Shown here piece by piece: positions 15,335 to 25,859 of a DNA stretch of 64,000 nucleotides. Every line of letters begins with the position of its first letter. Within the stretch, counting starts at the first letter, position 1. A model generated the notes under the pieces. That model searched no databases and was not told the origin of the DNA. It worked only from the letters and a program-made list of their open reading frames with translations. The stretch is from Tolumonas sp008015085 (GTDB lineage Bacteria; Pseudomonadota; Gammaproteobacteria; Enterobacterales; Aeromonadaceae), in the NCBI GenBank assembly GCA_029265125.1, contig JAJUJX010000004.1, positions 124,001 through 188,000 on the forward strand, read 5' to 3'. The translations under genes were made by a program, and so were the position numbers.

Positions 15335-18300
15335 CTACTCAAATATCAGCTCAACGCCTTGTTTACCCACACGGGATCGCAATTCGTCCAGTAGTTGATC
15401 GGTCGGCGTCACCCGCCATTCAGTCCCCAACGTCAGTTGTCCCTGCACGCCCGTTCTGCGATAACAAACATGCACAGGGCAAATTCCTGCACGATGAGGC
15501 ATTAATATGTCCGCAAGACCTTGTAAAAACTGATCTGCCTGCTCTGATTGCGTTACTTTAACCCGTAGGCCCCGTGCATGACGGGTTCGCGCATCTTCAA
15601 TATCCAGCACTTCGCGGGCCGACATTTTAATGCCCCCCGCATACTCGTCAAAGCTGATTTGACCCGTTACGACTAAAATACGGTCTTTTTGCAGCAAAGA
15701 TTCATATCTTTCCAGTGCTTCACTGAACAAAGTGATGTCTAAACGACCAGAACGATCATCCAGCGTGAGAATCCCCATCTTGGTACCACGTTTGGTTACC
15801 ATCACTCGGGCATTCAGTACCAGCCCGGCCGCAGTGGCAGGCTTATCACGTTCAGTCGGTTGTAAATCACATAAACGGCCGGAAGTATAATGCTTTAATT
15901 CCGCCAAGTATTGATTTATCGGATGACCGGTTAAATATAAACCGAGAGTCTCTCGTTCGCCATCCAGCCACTTCTGATCAGACCACTCAGGTACCTCAGC
16001 AAAAGTCGGAGTTGGTAATACGCCGTCATCCGCAAAAAGATCACCAAAGAGATCATTTTGCCCCAATGCAGCATCTTTAGCTTTTTGCTCTGCCGCTTTC
16101 ATCGCCTCTTCAAGAGAAGCCATAATTGCAGCCCGATGCGGTCCTAACCGATCCAGTGCACCGGCATACACCAACTTTTCCATGACCCGTTTGTTCAGGC
16201 GCTTAATATCCACCCGATTACAGAAATCGAACAGATCACGGAATGGACCGCCTTCATTGCGAGCGGCTATAATAGCTTCGACAGGGCCTTCGCCCACGCC
16301 TTTCACCGCACCTATTCCATAAACCACTTCACCTCGTTCATTGACAGTAAAGCGATATTGTCCGGTATTCACATCCGGCGGAATAAGCTTTAATCCCATA
16401 CGCTGACACTCATCAACCAGCGTAACGATTTTATCGGTGTTATCCATATCCGCAGTCATTACTGCAGCCATGAATTCTGCCGGGAAATGCGTTTTCAGCC
16501 AGAGCGTCTGATAAGAAACCAGTGCGTAGGCCGCAGAATGCGATTTGTTAAATCCGTATCCAGCGAATTTCTCCACCAGATCGAAAATCTTCATCGCCAG
16601 TTCGCCGTCGACCCCGTTTTTAACTGCACCAGATTCAAAACCAGAACGTTGCTTTGCCATCTCTTCCGGTTTTTTCTTACCCATAGCACGGCGCAGCATA
16701 TCCGCGCCACCCAGGGTATAACCTGCCAATGTCTGGGCGATCTGCATTACCTGTTCCTGATACAGGATAATGCCATAGGTAGGTTCCAGAATTGGCTTCA
16801 GCGACTCATGCTGCCATTGAATATCCGGATAGGAGATCTCTTCCCTGCCATGCTTACGGTCGATGAAGTTATCCACCATGCCTGACTGCAACGGGCCAGG
16901 ACGGAATAACGCTACCAAAGCGATCATGTCTTCAAAACAGTCGGGTTGCAGACGTTTGATCAGATCTTTCATACCACGCGATTCCAGCTGAAATACCGCC
17001 GTGGTTTCTGAATTTTTCAGGATTTTGAATGATGCCGGATCATCGAGAGGAATGGCGGCAATATCAACCGGGGCTTTGCCCTCTTTTGCAAGGCGAGGAT
17101 TAATCATATCCAGCGCCCATTTGATGATGGTCAGTGTCCGCAGACCAAGGAAGTCAAACTTCACAAGGCCAGCATATTCCACGTCGTTCTTATCAAATTG
17201 GGTAACAGGCTGTAGCCCCTGATCATCACAATACAGCGGTGCAAAATCAGTAATTTTCGTCGGCGCGATTACCACGCCACCGGCGTGTTTACCCGCGTTA
17301 CGCGTGACGCCCTCGAGCTTACGCGCCATATCGATCAGCGCTTTAACTTCCTCATCCTGGTCGTACAACTCAACCAGCTTTGGCTCCGCATCAAAAGCTT
17401 TGGCCAGCGTCATACCCGGATCAGGCGGAATCAGCTTAGATATACGGTCAACAAAGCCATACGGATGCCCCAGTACGCGTCCTACGTCGCGCACAACCGC
17501 TTTCGCCGCCATCGTACCGAATGTAATGATCTGTGAAACCGCCTCACGACCATACATCTGCGCAACGTGATCAATCACTTCATCACGCCGATCCATACAA
17601 AAATCGACGTCAAAGTCCGGCATGGATACACGTTCAGGGTTTAGGAAACGTTCGAACAGCAAGTCCAGCGCTAGCGGATCAAGATCCGTAATTTTCAGAG
17701 CATATGCAACCAGACTCCCTGCACCGGAACCTCGCCCAGGCCCGACCGGAATATCGTTATCCTTTGACCACTGAATAAACTCCATCACTATCAGGAAGTA
17801 GCCGGGAAAACCCATCTGGTTAATAACTTTCAGCTCAATATCCAAACGCTCATCATAGGCAGGGCGTTTTTCCGCCCGCACAGCAGGGTCTGGGAACAAG
17901 AATTCCAGACGATCTTCCAAACCCTCCTTGGATTTCATGACCAGAAAATCTTCTGTGGTCATATCTCCCGTTGGAAACTGAGGCAGAAAATATTCGCCTA
18001 ACCGAACAGTCACATTACAGCGTTTTGCAATCTCGACGCTGTTAACCAGCGCTTCCGGAATATCCTTGAATAGCTCACACATTTCATCCTGTGTGCGCAG
18101 ATACTGCTGATTGCTGTAACGTTTAGGCCGGCGCGTATCATCCAGTGTATAGCCATCATGAATCGCTACACGGATCTCATGAGCATCAAAATCGTCTTTA
18201 TTGAGAAACACCACATCATTAGTAGCTACTACCGGTAAATCCTGCTGAACAGCAAGTTCAACAGCCATATGAAGGTAGGTTTCTTCATCCAGACGGCCAG

Positions 18301-18817
18301 TCCGAATCAGTTCAAGATAAAAACGGTCAGCAAAATGTTGTTGGTAAAACGCAGTACAACGTTCCACCATAGCCTGATTACCCTTGAGCAGGAACTTACC
18401 AATATCGCCTTCCCTGCCACCGGATAACAAAATCACACCCTGTGCGTGATCTGCTAACCAAACCTTATCAATGACCGCCCTGCCCTGAATATGGCCACGC
18501 TCATAACCACGGGAAATTAACTGGATTAGATTTTGCTGACCTTCATTGTTCATCGCCAGACCGACCAGACGGAACAATTCATCGCCCAGCTCTTCACTCT
18601 GAACCCAGAAATCAACACCGATAACCGGTTTTATCCCTTTGCCATGTGCATCGCCGTAAAAGCGTACCAACCCGCATTGGTTCATCTGATCAGTGATCGC
18701 CATGGCGACCATTTTGTCTTCGGCTGCACGAGCTACCAGTGGCTTGATCTTTTGCAGACCATCCACCATAGAAAAATCAGAATGAATATGAAGATGAACG
18801 AAACGTGGTTCGGCCAT
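15335..18817 (-). CDS. dnaE: DNA polymerase III subunit alpha
   Basis: Replicative polymerase catalytic subunit, 1160 aa. It begins with the PHP domain (FVHLHIHSDFSMVDGLQKI). The polymerase core contains GPGRGSGAGSLVAYAL and the metal-binding PDFDVDF motif, followed by the fingers, the helix-hairpin-helix region, an OB fold (VMVTKRGTKMGILTLDDRSG) and a C-terminal tau-binding region. Length equals that of E. coli DnaE. It sits between rnhB and accA, a conserved gamma-proteobacterial order. Confidence 0.98.
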   Translation of the reverse strand: MAEPRFVHLHIHSDFSMVDGLQKIKPLVARAAEDKMVAMAITDQMNQCGLVRFYGDAHGKGIKPVIGVDFWVQSEELGDELFRLVGLAMNNEGQQNLIQLISRGYERGHIQGRAVIDKVWLADHAQGVILLSGGREGDIGKFLLKGNQAMVERCTAFYQQHFADRFYLELIRTGRLDEETYLHMAVELAVQQDLPVVATNDVVFLNKDDFDAHEIRVAIHDGYTLDDTRRPKRYSNQQYLRTQDEMCELFKDIPEALVNSVEIAKRCNVTVRLGEYFLPQFPTGDMTTEDFLVMKSKEGLEDRLEFLFPDPAVRAEKRPAYDERLDIELKVINQMGFPGYFLIVMEFIQWSKDNDIPVGPGRGSGAGSLVAYALKITDLDPLALDLLFERFLNPERVSMPDFDVDFCMDRRDEVIDHVAQMYGREAVSQIITFGTMAAKAVVRDVGRVLGHPYGFVDRISKLIPPDPGMTLAKAFDAEPKLVELYDQDEEVKALIDMARKLEGVTRNAGKHAGGVVIAPTKITDFAPLYCDDQGLQPVTQFDKNDVEYAGLVKFDFLGLRTLTIIKWALDMINPRLAKEGKAPVDIAAIPLDDPASFKILKNSETTAVFQLESRGMKDLIKRLQPDCFEDMIALVALFRPGPLQSGMVDNFIDRKHGREEISYPDIQWQHESLKPILEPTYGIILYQEQVMQIAQTLAGYTLGGADMLRRAMGKKKPEEMAKQRSGFESGAVKNGVDGELAMKIFDLVEKFAGYGFNKSHSAAYALVSYQTLWLKTHFPAEFMAAVMTADMDNTDKIVTLVDECQRMGLKLIPPDVNTGQYRFTVNERGEVVYGIGAVKGVGEGPVEAIIAARNEGGPFRDLFDFCNRVDIKRLNKRVMEKLVYAGALDRLGPHRAAIMASLEEAMKAAEQKAKDAALGQNDLFGDLFADDGVLPTPTFAEVPEWSDQKWLDGERETLGLYLTGHPINQYLAELKHYTSGRLCDLQPTERDKPATAAGLVLNARVMVTKRGTKMGILTLDDRSGRLDITLFSEALERYESLLQKDRILVVTGQISFDEYAGGIKMSAREVLDIEDARTRHARGLRVKVTQSEQADQFLQGLADILMPHRAGICPVHVCYRRTGVQGQLTLGTEWRVTPTDQLLDELRSRVGKQGVELIFE

Positions 18818-18829
18818 GATGAATCCTGT

Positions 18830-19423
18830 TTAGTCGAGACCTAGCGCCAGTTTAACCGGTTTAAAACTGCGGCGATGTACTGGCAACGCACCATGCTCGG
18901 CCAATGCGGCCAGATGCTGCACAGTAGGATATCCTTTATGCTGAGCAAAGCCATACTGCGGATATAGCAAATCCAAATCAGCCATTTCGCGATCGCGGGT
19001 AACCTTTGCCAGAATGGAAGCCGCACTGATTTCGGCAACCAGACTATCACCTTTGACCACAGCCTGGGATGGCATGGCTAAAGGCGGGCAACGATTACCA
19101 TCGATCAGCACAAATTCAGGCTGAACTGATAAGCCTGCAACAACACGCTGCATCGCTTTCATGGTCGCCTGCAAGATATTAAATTCATCGATCTCCGCCG
19201 GGGAGCAACGGCCAATGGCATAGGCAAGCGCATGCTCTCTGATAATATCAAACAGTGCTTCGCGCTTTTTTTCTGAGAGCTTTTTGGAATCATTCAGACC
19301 GGCAATCGGGCGGGCAGGATCCAGAATCACGGCGGCTGTTACAACATCACCAACCAACGGTCCGCGACCGACCTCATCCACACCAGCTATTAACTGGAAT
19401 GGCGGATAGATAAATGCACTCAT
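18830..19423 (-). CDS. rnhB: Ribonuclease HII
   Basis: Removes ribonucleotides from DNA and degrades RNA-DNA hybrids, using two metal ions. Protein of 197 aa with the signature GVDEVGRGPLVGDVVTAAV, which supplies the first catalytic Asp-Glu pair, LNDSKKLSEKKRE, and the later acidic motif VLIDGNRCP. It overlaps the end of lpxB by 4 bp. Confidence 0.98.
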   Translation of the reverse strand: MSAFIYPPFQLIAGVDEVGRGPLVGDVVTAAVILDPARPIAGLNDSKKLSEKKREALFDIIREHALAYAIGRCSPAEIDEFNILQATMKAMQRVVAGLSVQPEFVLIDGNRCPPLAMPSQAVVKGDSLVAEISAASILAKVTRDREMADLDLLYPQYGFAQHKGYPTVQHLAALAEHGALPVHRRSFKPVKLALGLD

Positions 19424-20601
19424 ATATGACCTTGTAATACGTCAACAACAGCCTGTGCGGCCTGTTTATCCGCATCACACCTGATCAACTGATGCAGGCG
19501 GCTAAATTCATCAAGCAATGCCTGATTATCCTGCTGCAGATAGGTGTCAACTGCTGCGACCAATTTTTCCGGTACACAATCATCCTGAATCAGTTCCGGC
19601 ACCAAAGTCCGGCCAGACAGTAGATTTGGCAGCGAAAAAGTACGAATCTTAACCAACTTCTGACCTAACCAGAATGTGAATGGCTTCACTTTATAAGCTA
19701 CCACCATCGGCCGTTTTACCAGCATCGCTTCCAGTGTGGCCGTTCCGGAGGCCAGCAAGATAACATCCGCTGATGTCATTACTGTCCGAGCCTGACCATC
19801 AACCAGAGTCATGGCAAGTTCAGGCGCAACCTGCTGTTTAATCTGTTCAAACTGTGCTTTACGACGCAGATTTACCAGTGGCACAACAAACTGCAGATTA
19901 GGGTATTTCTGCTGTAATAACTGGCATGTCTGTAAAAATGGTGGCGTCAGCATTTCAACTTCTGCACCGCGACTACCAGGCAAGACTGCAACTACAGGCA
20001 CATCAACTTTTAATCCCAGCATTTCTCTGGCTGGTGATTTAGGCGATGACAAGGGAATAGCATCTGCCATCGTATGACCAACAAAACGACATGGAGCATC
20101 ATGCTGATCATAAAATGCTTTTTCGAATGGTAAGAAAGCCAGAACCATATCGGTTGCTTTCTTTATTTTATGGATCCGACTCTGTCGCCATGCCCAGACT
20201 GACGGGCTGACATAGTGAATCGTCTTTATACCTGCCGCCTTGAGCTTAAGCTCAACTCCGATATTAAAATCAGGTGCATCCACACCAATAAAAACGTCAG
20301 GTGGATTTTCTTTGAAATAGCGGATGATCTGACGCCGAACTTGCAATAAACGAGGCAACCGGCCAAGAACTTCGACCAGCCCCATCACTGACAATTCTTC
20401 CATATCAAATAATGTAGTGATGCCCAGCTCCTGCATTCGCGGCCCGGCAATACCGATAAATTGACAGTCAGGATGAAGTTGCCTGAGTTGATGCATCAGA
20501 CCAGCAGCAAGAATATCGCCGGAGACTTCCCCGGCGATAATACCAATGCGCAACGGCTCTGTAACCGCTGAGCAATTAGGGACGAATGATGCCACGCTCA
20601 T
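19420..20601 (-). CDS. lpxB: Lipid-A-disaccharide synthase
   Basis: GT19 glycosyltransferase, 393 aa. It joins UDP-2,3-diacylglucosamine to lipid X to form the beta-1,6 disaccharide of lipid A. Motifs include IIAGEVSGDILAAGLM near the N-terminus, the SPSVWAWRQSRI segment, VAVLPGSRGAEV, and a C-terminal SGTATLEAML region. The stated start overlaps lpxA by 26 bp and gives a short N-terminal extension before LRIGIIAGE; a slightly later start cannot be excluded. Confidence 0.97.
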   Translation of the reverse strand: MSVASFVPNCSAVTEPLRIGIIAGEVSGDILAAGLMHQLRQLHPDCQFIGIAGPRMQELGITTLFDMEELSVMGLVEVLGRLPRLLQVRRQIIRYFKENPPDVFIGVDAPDFNIGVELKLKAAGIKTIHYVSPSVWAWRQSRIHKIKKATDMVLAFLPFEKAFYDQHDAPCRFVGHTMADAIPLSSPKSPAREMLGLKVDVPVVAVLPGSRGAEVEMLTPPFLQTCQLLQQKYPNLQFVVPLVNLRRKAQFEQIKQQVAPELAMTLVDGQARTVMTSADVILLASGTATLEAMLVKRPMVVAYKVKPFTFWLGQKLVKIRTFSLPNLLSGRTLVPELIQDDCVPEKLVAAVDTYLQQDNQALLDEFSRLHQLIRCDADKQAAQAVVDVLQGHI

Positions 20602-21376
20602 TCTTTTTCAGGAAATCCACAAACAGAGCAACAGCAGGTTCATTCTGAGCCATTGATTCTAATGCAGGCATAACCTCTTCAATGGTTTTACCGCTGCGAT
20701 AGAGCTCTTTATAAGCTCGTTTCACTGCAGAAATCGCCTCTGCAGAAAAACCTCGACGGCGTAAACCTTCGCTGTTGATACCGAATGGCGTTGCATAATG
20801 ACCTGCCGCCATCACATATGGCGGCACATCTTTGTTGAGTGCAGCCATACCCGCAATAAATGCATGAGAACCAACACGGCCAAATTGGTGAATTGCAGCC
20901 AGACCACCAAAAATAACCCAGTCCCCGATATGGACATGACCAGCTAATGTTGCATTGTTAGCAAAAATGCAGTCATCACCAATCATACAATCATGCGCAA
21001 CATGTACGTTCACCATAAATAGATTACGGCTACCAACTTTAGTCAGAGATTGGTCCTGAACGGTTCCACGGTGGAAAGTACAGTGCTCACGGATAACGTT
21101 TGCATCACCTATTTCCAGGAATGTACGCTCACCTGCGTATTTTTTATCCTGACAATCTTCACCAATAGAAGCAAACTGGAATATCTTGTTATTACGACCA
21201 ATTTTGGTTGGTCCCTTGATAACAACATGGGAACCCACCCATGTGCCTTCGCCAATTTCAACTTCATCATCAATACAAGCAAAGGCACCAATTTCCACAT
21301 TAGCACCAATAACAGCATTTGGATGAATAATCGCAGAAGGATGAATTTTTGCGCTAGGATCGATCACAGGCATCAT
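20576..21376 (-). CDS. lpxA: UDP-N-acetylglucosamine acyltransferase
   Basis: First enzyme of lipid A synthesis: transfers 3-hydroxyacyl from ACP to UDP-GlcNAc. The left-handed beta-helix hexapeptide repeats are clear (IHPSAIIHPNAVIGANVEI and following), and the catalytic-histidine region is NVHVAHDCMIGD. About 266 aa. The ATG at 21376 was chosen because it follows the fabZ stop by one base; ATG at 21373 is equally possible, and a GTG at 21391 overlapping fabZ is less likely. No strong ribosome binding site is seen, so translation is probably coupled to fabZ. Confidence 0.97.
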   Translation of the reverse strand: MMPVIDPSAKIHPSAIIHPNAVIGANVEIGAFACIDDEVEIGEGTWVGSHVVIKGPTKIGRNNKIFQFASIGEDCQDKKYAGERTFLEIGDANVIREHCTFHRGTVQDQSLTKVGSRNLFMVNVHVAHDCMIGDDCIFANNATLAGHVHIGDWVIFGGLAAIHQFGRVGSHAFIAGMAALNKDVPPYVMAAGHYATPFGINSEGLRRRGFSAEAISAVKRAYKELYRSGKTIEEVMPALESMAQNEPAVALFVDFLKKNERGIIRP

Positions 21377-21377
21377 C

Positions 21378-21833
21378 TCAACGTTTGGCACACATCAAAT
21401 CTGCAGAACAGACAACTTCACCGTCTACTGTCGCAACACCAGTAAATTTGGCAATACCGCGACGTTCTTTCAGATACTCAACATCCAGTACCAACTGGTC
21501 TCCCGGTACTACAGGACGTTTAAAACGAGCATTATCGATAGAAGCAAAATAATAAAGTTCACCTGGATTTGGCTTGCCAACCATACGGAAAGCAAGAATA
21601 CCGGTCGCCTGTGCCATCGCTTCTAATATCAGAACGCCAGGAAAAACAGGTCTTTCAGGAAAATGGCCCTGGAAGAAAGGCTCGTTGAAAGAGACGTTTT
21701 TGATTGCACGCAATACTTTGCGTTCTTCTGACATTTCATAATGAACGACACGATCTACCAACAAAAAGGGATAACGGTGAGGCAGCAGCTGTAAAATATC
21801 TTGAATATCAAGCTGATTGAGTTCGTTATTCAA
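21378..21833 (-). CDS. fabZ: 3-hydroxyacyl-ACP dehydratase FabZ
   Basis: Hot-dog-fold dehydratase of fatty acid elongation, 151 aa. The catalytic histidine and glutamate motifs are visible: HRYPFLLVDRV, then NEPFFQGHFPERPVFPGVL (active-site His) and the following ILEAMAQATG (active-site Glu). It sits between lpxD and lpxA, the usual place, linking fatty acid and lipid A synthesis at their shared hydroxyacyl-ACP branch. Confidence 0.98.
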   Translation of the reverse strand: MNNELNQLDIQDILQLLPHRYPFLLVDRVVHYEMSEERKVLRAIKNVSFNEPFFQGHFPERPVFPGVLILEAMAQATGILAFRMVGKPNPGELYYFASIDNARFKRPVVPGDQLVLDVEYLKERRGIAKFTGVATVDGEVVCSADLMCAKR

Positions 21834-21845
21834 ACCAGGATCCTT

Positions 21846-22874
21846 TTACTTTTGTTCTTGCTTGTCGAGCAATTTTTCAACATTGGACAGACGCTTATGT
21901 ATATCATCGATATGCAAAGTTCGCGCTGCAGTTTTTCGCCATTCTTTATTGGTTTGAGCCGGGATACCTGATGAATATATACCGGGTTCCGTAATGGAAC
22001 GCATGACCATAGCCATCCCCGTGATCGTAGCCTGATCACAGATTTCAATATGACCATTAAAGACGGAAGCTCCGCCTATGATACAATATTTGCCTACCTT
22101 GGTACTACCTGCAAATGTGGTTGCACCAGCAATCGCAGTGCCGTAACCGATTTCTACGTTATGCGCTATCTGACATAGATTATCGATAATCACATTATCG
22201 GCAATTTTGGTATCGTCGATTGCACCTCGGTCAATACACGTATTAGCGCCAATTTCGACTCGGTTACCAATCACCACACCACCCAGCTGCGGTATTTTTA
22301 TCCACTCACCACGTTCATTTGCATAGCCAAAGCCATCAGCACCGATTACGGTACCTGATTGCACCAAACAATCAGAGCCCATGCGAACATTATGATAGAT
22401 AGTAACATTTGCCCACAGCTTGGTTCTTGCACCTAATTGACTATCTTTACCAATAAAACAACCAGGACCGATAACAACACCATCACCCAGAACAACACCG
22501 GACTCAATAACCGCATTAGCACCAACAGCAACACCGGTACCTAATTGCACATCATCAGCAATAACCGCTGAGGCATGGATATTTTTCGCAGGAGCCGGAG
22601 TGGTATCCAGTAACTGCGCAACTCGGGCAAATCCGATATAAGGGTCTTTAACAACTAACGCGTTGGTCTGACAGGCATGTAAATCTGCAGCCCGAATCAA
22701 CACTGCACTTGCCTTCGTTGAAGTCAGATATTTCTGATACTTACTATCTGATAAAAAGCTGATTTCACCAGGCTGCGCAGTCTCGAGGTTGGCAATACGA
22801 CAGATTTCAACTGCAGCATCACCGTGCACTTCAGCGCCAAGGTGGTTAGCTAATTGTCCCAGCGTGATGGTCAT
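21846..22874 (-). CDS. lpxD: UDP-3-O-(3-hydroxyacyl)glucosamine N-acyltransferase
   Basis: Third step of lipid A synthesis: N-acylation of UDP-3-O-acylglucosamine. Protein of 342 aa with an N-terminal nucleotide-binding domain (ITLGQLANHLGAEV) and a left-handed beta-helix of hexapeptide repeats (about 100-300). The conserved CQIAHNVEIGYGTAIAG motif carries the catalytic histidine. A short helical C-terminus follows. It lies 12 bp before fabZ and 13 bp after skp. Confidence 0.98.
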   Translation of the reverse strand: MTITLGQLANHLGAEVHGDAAVEICRIANLETAQPGEISFLSDSKYQKYLTSTKASAVLIRAADLHACQTNALVVKDPYIGFARVAQLLDTTPAPAKNIHASAVIADDVQLGTGVAVGANAVIESGVVLGDGVVIGPGCFIGKDSQLGARTKLWANVTIYHNVRMGSDCLVQSGTVIGADGFGYANERGEWIKIPQLGGVVIGNRVEIGANTCIDRGAIDDTKIADNVIIDNLCQIAHNVEIGYGTAIAGATTFAGSTKVGKYCIIGGASVFNGHIEICDQATITGMAMVMRSITEPGIYSSGIPAQTNKEWRKTAARTLHIDDIHKRLSNVEKLLDKQEQK

Positions 22875-22887
22875 TAATCTTACTGCC

Positions 22888-23391
22888 TTACTGTTTGCTT
22901 ACTTGTTGGATCACTTGTGTTGAAATATCGTATTTTTCATCGGTAAATAATACGGCCTGACGATTCAGCACCATGTCATAACCTTCGGATTTAGCGATAC
23001 TATCAACAGCAGTTTTAATTTTCTCGATTACTTTCTTTTGTTCTTCGCCATAACGACGACGCTGATCTTCCTGCAAAGCCTGTGCTTTCACATTAAATTC
23101 AGCCTGCAGTTCTGCCAGACGACGTTGCGATTTCGTCTTTTCAGCTGCGCTCATGAATGACTCATCTTTTTTCAACTTGCTTGCCAGAGTCTGGCCTTCT
23201 GTTTCCATGCGCTGCATTTCACGAATACGTGAGTCAAATTCAGTATTCAGTTTGCTTTTAATCGCTTTAGTCTGTGGAATTTCGCTCATGACTTTGCCCA
23301 AATCAACCGTTGCAATGTCAATTGCATGAGCAGAAACAGATACACCTAAAAGAGCAACAGATAAAGTCGCAGCACGCATCATGGTTTTCAC
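22888..23391 (-). CDS. skp: Periplasmic chaperone Skp (OmpH)
   Basis: Periplasmic chaperone that holds unfolded outer-membrane proteins for the BAM complex. It is 167 aa, with a cleavable signal peptide ending in VSAHA near residue 23 and a long charged coiled-coil region (about 40-130) that forms the trimer's tentacles. It lies directly downstream of bamA, 25 bp apart, so the outer-membrane assembly factor and its chaperone are co-transcribed. Confidence 0.96.
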   Translation of the reverse strand: MKTMMRAATLSVALLGVSVSAHAIDIATVDLGKVMSEIPQTKAIKSKLNTEFDSRIREMQRMETEGQTLASKLKKDESFMSAAEKTKSQRRLAELQAEFNVKAQALQEDQRRRYGEEQKKVIEKIKTAVDSIAKSEGYDMVLNRQAVLFTDEKYDISTQVIQQVSKQ

Positions 23392-23416
23392 TTATATAAC
23401 TCCTTTTTTGACGCTA

Positions 23417-25840
23417 TCAGAATGTGCGTCCGATATTAAAGTTAAACACTTCTGTTTTATCGCCAGCCATTTTTTTAACTGGTTTAGCAAACGAGAACAC
23501 CAAAGGCCCCATTGGAGACAGCCATTGTAACGACATACCTACAGACATTCGAATATTTGACGGGTCTGAGTAGTCATAATACCGATCACAGGCATACCCG
23601 CAGGTATACAGGTTATCGTCATAAGTAGTATCCCAGACAGTCCCTACATCATAGAAGAAGGTTGTACGTAACTGACCACGATAGGTTTCACTGACAAATG
23701 GTGTTGGCACGATCAGCTCTGCTGAGGCAACTGCTAACGCATTACCGCCGACAGATTTACTTTCGGGATAAGCAACTGAGCCTTCTATGCCAGTGCGATC
23801 CAGTTGTAACGCTCGCGGACCTACAGCGTTTGAACTGAATCCTCTCAGCCATTGACTGCCACCTGCATAGTAATTTTCAAAGAAAGGAAGAACCTGGCCA
23901 TAGCCATTCTTCTCTCCATAACCATTACCATAAGCAAGTTTGTACCGGCCTGACACTACCCATAGATGGTCACGATCGAACGGATAATAGTGGGCGTCTT
24001 CAAAACTGACTTTATAGAACTGCAGATCAGAGCCAGGAATAGTAATTTTTCCAGATGCCTGCTGGCGATTACCTTGTGTTGGAAACACGCCCTTGTTCAG
24101 ATTATTCCGGGTCCAGGTCAGCGATACATCATAATCGTCGAATACTGCATGCCCATCCTCAGTTAAATCAATAGAATTGATGTACCAGAATTTATTGATC
24201 TGTGCATAGTTAGTAGTTTTAGACAGCTTATTATGCTCGTATCCCAGACCATATTCGAGGCTATTCAATTCATCCAGCGGATAACCCAGCAAAGCCCGGG
24301 TGCCAATGGTTTCATTGTCATAATCGACCAGATTAGCGTCACCGGCAGTAAATTTGTTGTAATAGACCTTTCCACCCAGACTTACCCCATCAACGGTGAA
24401 ATAGGGATCAGTAAAGCTCAGTTCAACATTTTTACTGTATTTATTGGTTTCAAAGTTAATAGCACCTTTGTTACCTGAACCAAAGAAGTTGTCTTGAGAA
24501 ATACCGGCCTGGAAACTCATACCGGTTTCTGTACCGTACCCTATACCGCCATTAATAGAACCGACTGAACGCTCTTTAACATCAACATCGAGATCAGCCT
24601 GATCTTCATGGCCAGGGATACGATGAGGCTGAATATCAACTTTCTCAAAGTAGCCCAGTTTATCCAGGCGGGATTTAGAACTTTCAATCTTGTCGCCAGA
24701 CATCCAGGTCCCTTCCATCTGACGCATTTCCCGGCGTAACACTTCATCTTTAGTGACCTGATTGCCAGTAAAATTAATGCGACGCACATATACTCGCGGA
24801 CCAGGCTCAACGTTAATATTGAGATCAACCTGTTTGGTTTCGTCGTTGATCGAGGGATAGGTTGTCACTTTAGGGTAAGCATAACCAAACCGGCCTAAAT
24901 ATTTAGACAACACCTCTTCTGTATGTGTTACGTCAGCCGCAGAATACATAGCCCCTTTTTCAAGTGGGATCAGGTTACGCATCTCTGCGCCGTGACCTTC
25001 CAGGTTGCCCTTCAGATCAAAGCTATTGATTGTATATTGTTCGCCCTCATGAATATTCAACGTCACATAAAGGCCTTTGCGGTCTGGTGTCATCGAAACT
25101 TGAGTTGAATTAACTTTAAAACGGGCATAACCACGGTTCATATAGTAAGAACGTAAGGTTTCAATATCCGCTTCCAGTTTTTGTTTCTGATACTTCTGAT
25201 CTGCCATGAAATTCCACCATGGTACATCATCACGTAGCGATAATTGGGCAATCAGTTTTTCTTCAGGAAATTTACTATTGCCTACGATATTGATCTGCTG
25301 AATTTTTGCAGAGACACCTTCGATAAACTTGAATTTCAGATTCACGCGATTACGCGGTAAAGGAGTAACGACGGCCTGCACTTTGGCGGAATATTTACCG
25401 ACACCGTAATAAAAATCTTCCAGTGATTTTTCCAGATTACGCAACATCGTGCGATCCAGCGCTTCGCCAACGCGAACACCGCTGGACTCCAATGTTTGTT
25501 TAAGCTGATCTTCTTTGATGTCTTTATTACCATCAAACTCGATCTGACTAATTGTAGGACGTTCTTTTACCTGAACAACCAGTACATCGCCATCACGCAG
25601 CAATTTGACATCATCAAAGTTGCCTGAAGAGTAAAGACGCTTCACTGCATTGGCACTACTATTGCTGTCCAGTGTATCGCCTACTCTGACAGGCAGGTTC
25701 AGCAACGCAGCGCCCAGTGTCACACGTTGTAAACCTTCAATACGAATATCTTTTACGGTAAAGGAATCTGCAGCCTGAGCTTGTCCCATCACACAGCATG
25801 CTAACAAGCATGATGCAGTTAAAACTTTTTTTAACGCCAT
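23417..25840 (-). CDS. bamA: Outer membrane protein assembly factor BamA
   Basis: Essential Omp85-family insertase, 807 aa. After a signal peptide (MALKKVLTASCLLACCVMGQ, cleaved near AQAA) come five POTRA domains (about 25-425), starting with FTVKDIRIEGLQRV. The 16-strand beta-barrel follows, with the loop-6 motif YAGGSQWLRGFSSN (VRGF/Y-type). The last residues FNFNIGRTF end in an aromatic, as expected for a barrel. The ATG at 25840 was chosen since AAGGAT lies 10 nt upstream and the signal peptide begins there; a longer reading adds an unlikely N-terminus. Confidence 0.98.
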   Translation of the reverse strand: MALKKVLTASCLLACCVMGQAQAADSFTVKDIRIEGLQRVTLGAALLNLPVRVGDTLDSNSSANAVKRLYSSGNFDDVKLLRDGDVLVVQVKERPTISQIEFDGNKDIKEDQLKQTLESSGVRVGEALDRTMLRNLEKSLEDFYYGVGKYSAKVQAVVTPLPRNRVNLKFKFIEGVSAKIQQINIVGNSKFPEEKLIAQLSLRDDVPWWNFMADQKYQKQKLEADIETLRSYYMNRGYARFKVNSTQVSMTPDRKGLYVTLNIHEGEQYTINSFDLKGNLEGHGAEMRNLIPLEKGAMYSAADVTHTEEVLSKYLGRFGYAYPKVTTYPSINDETKQVDLNINVEPGPRVYVRRINFTGNQVTKDEVLRREMRQMEGTWMSGDKIESSKSRLDKLGYFEKVDIQPHRIPGHEDQADLDVDVKERSVGSINGGIGYGTETGMSFQAGISQDNFFGSGNKGAINFETNKYSKNVELSFTDPYFTVDGVSLGGKVYYNKFTAGDANLVDYDNETIGTRALLGYPLDELNSLEYGLGYEHNKLSKTTNYAQINKFWYINSIDLTEDGHAVFDDYDVSLTWTRNNLNKGVFPTQGNRQQASGKITIPGSDLQFYKVSFEDAHYYPFDRDHLWVVSGRYKLAYGNGYGEKNGYGQVLPFFENYYAGGSQWLRGFSSNAVGPRALQLDRTGIEGSVAYPESKSVGGNALAVASAELIVPTPFVSETYRGQLRTTFFYDVGTVWDTTYDDNLYTCGYACDRYYDYSDPSNIRMSVGMSLQWLSPMGPLVFSFAKPVKKMAGDKTEVFNFNIGRTF

Positions 25841-25859
25841 GTTGTATTGAGATCCTTGT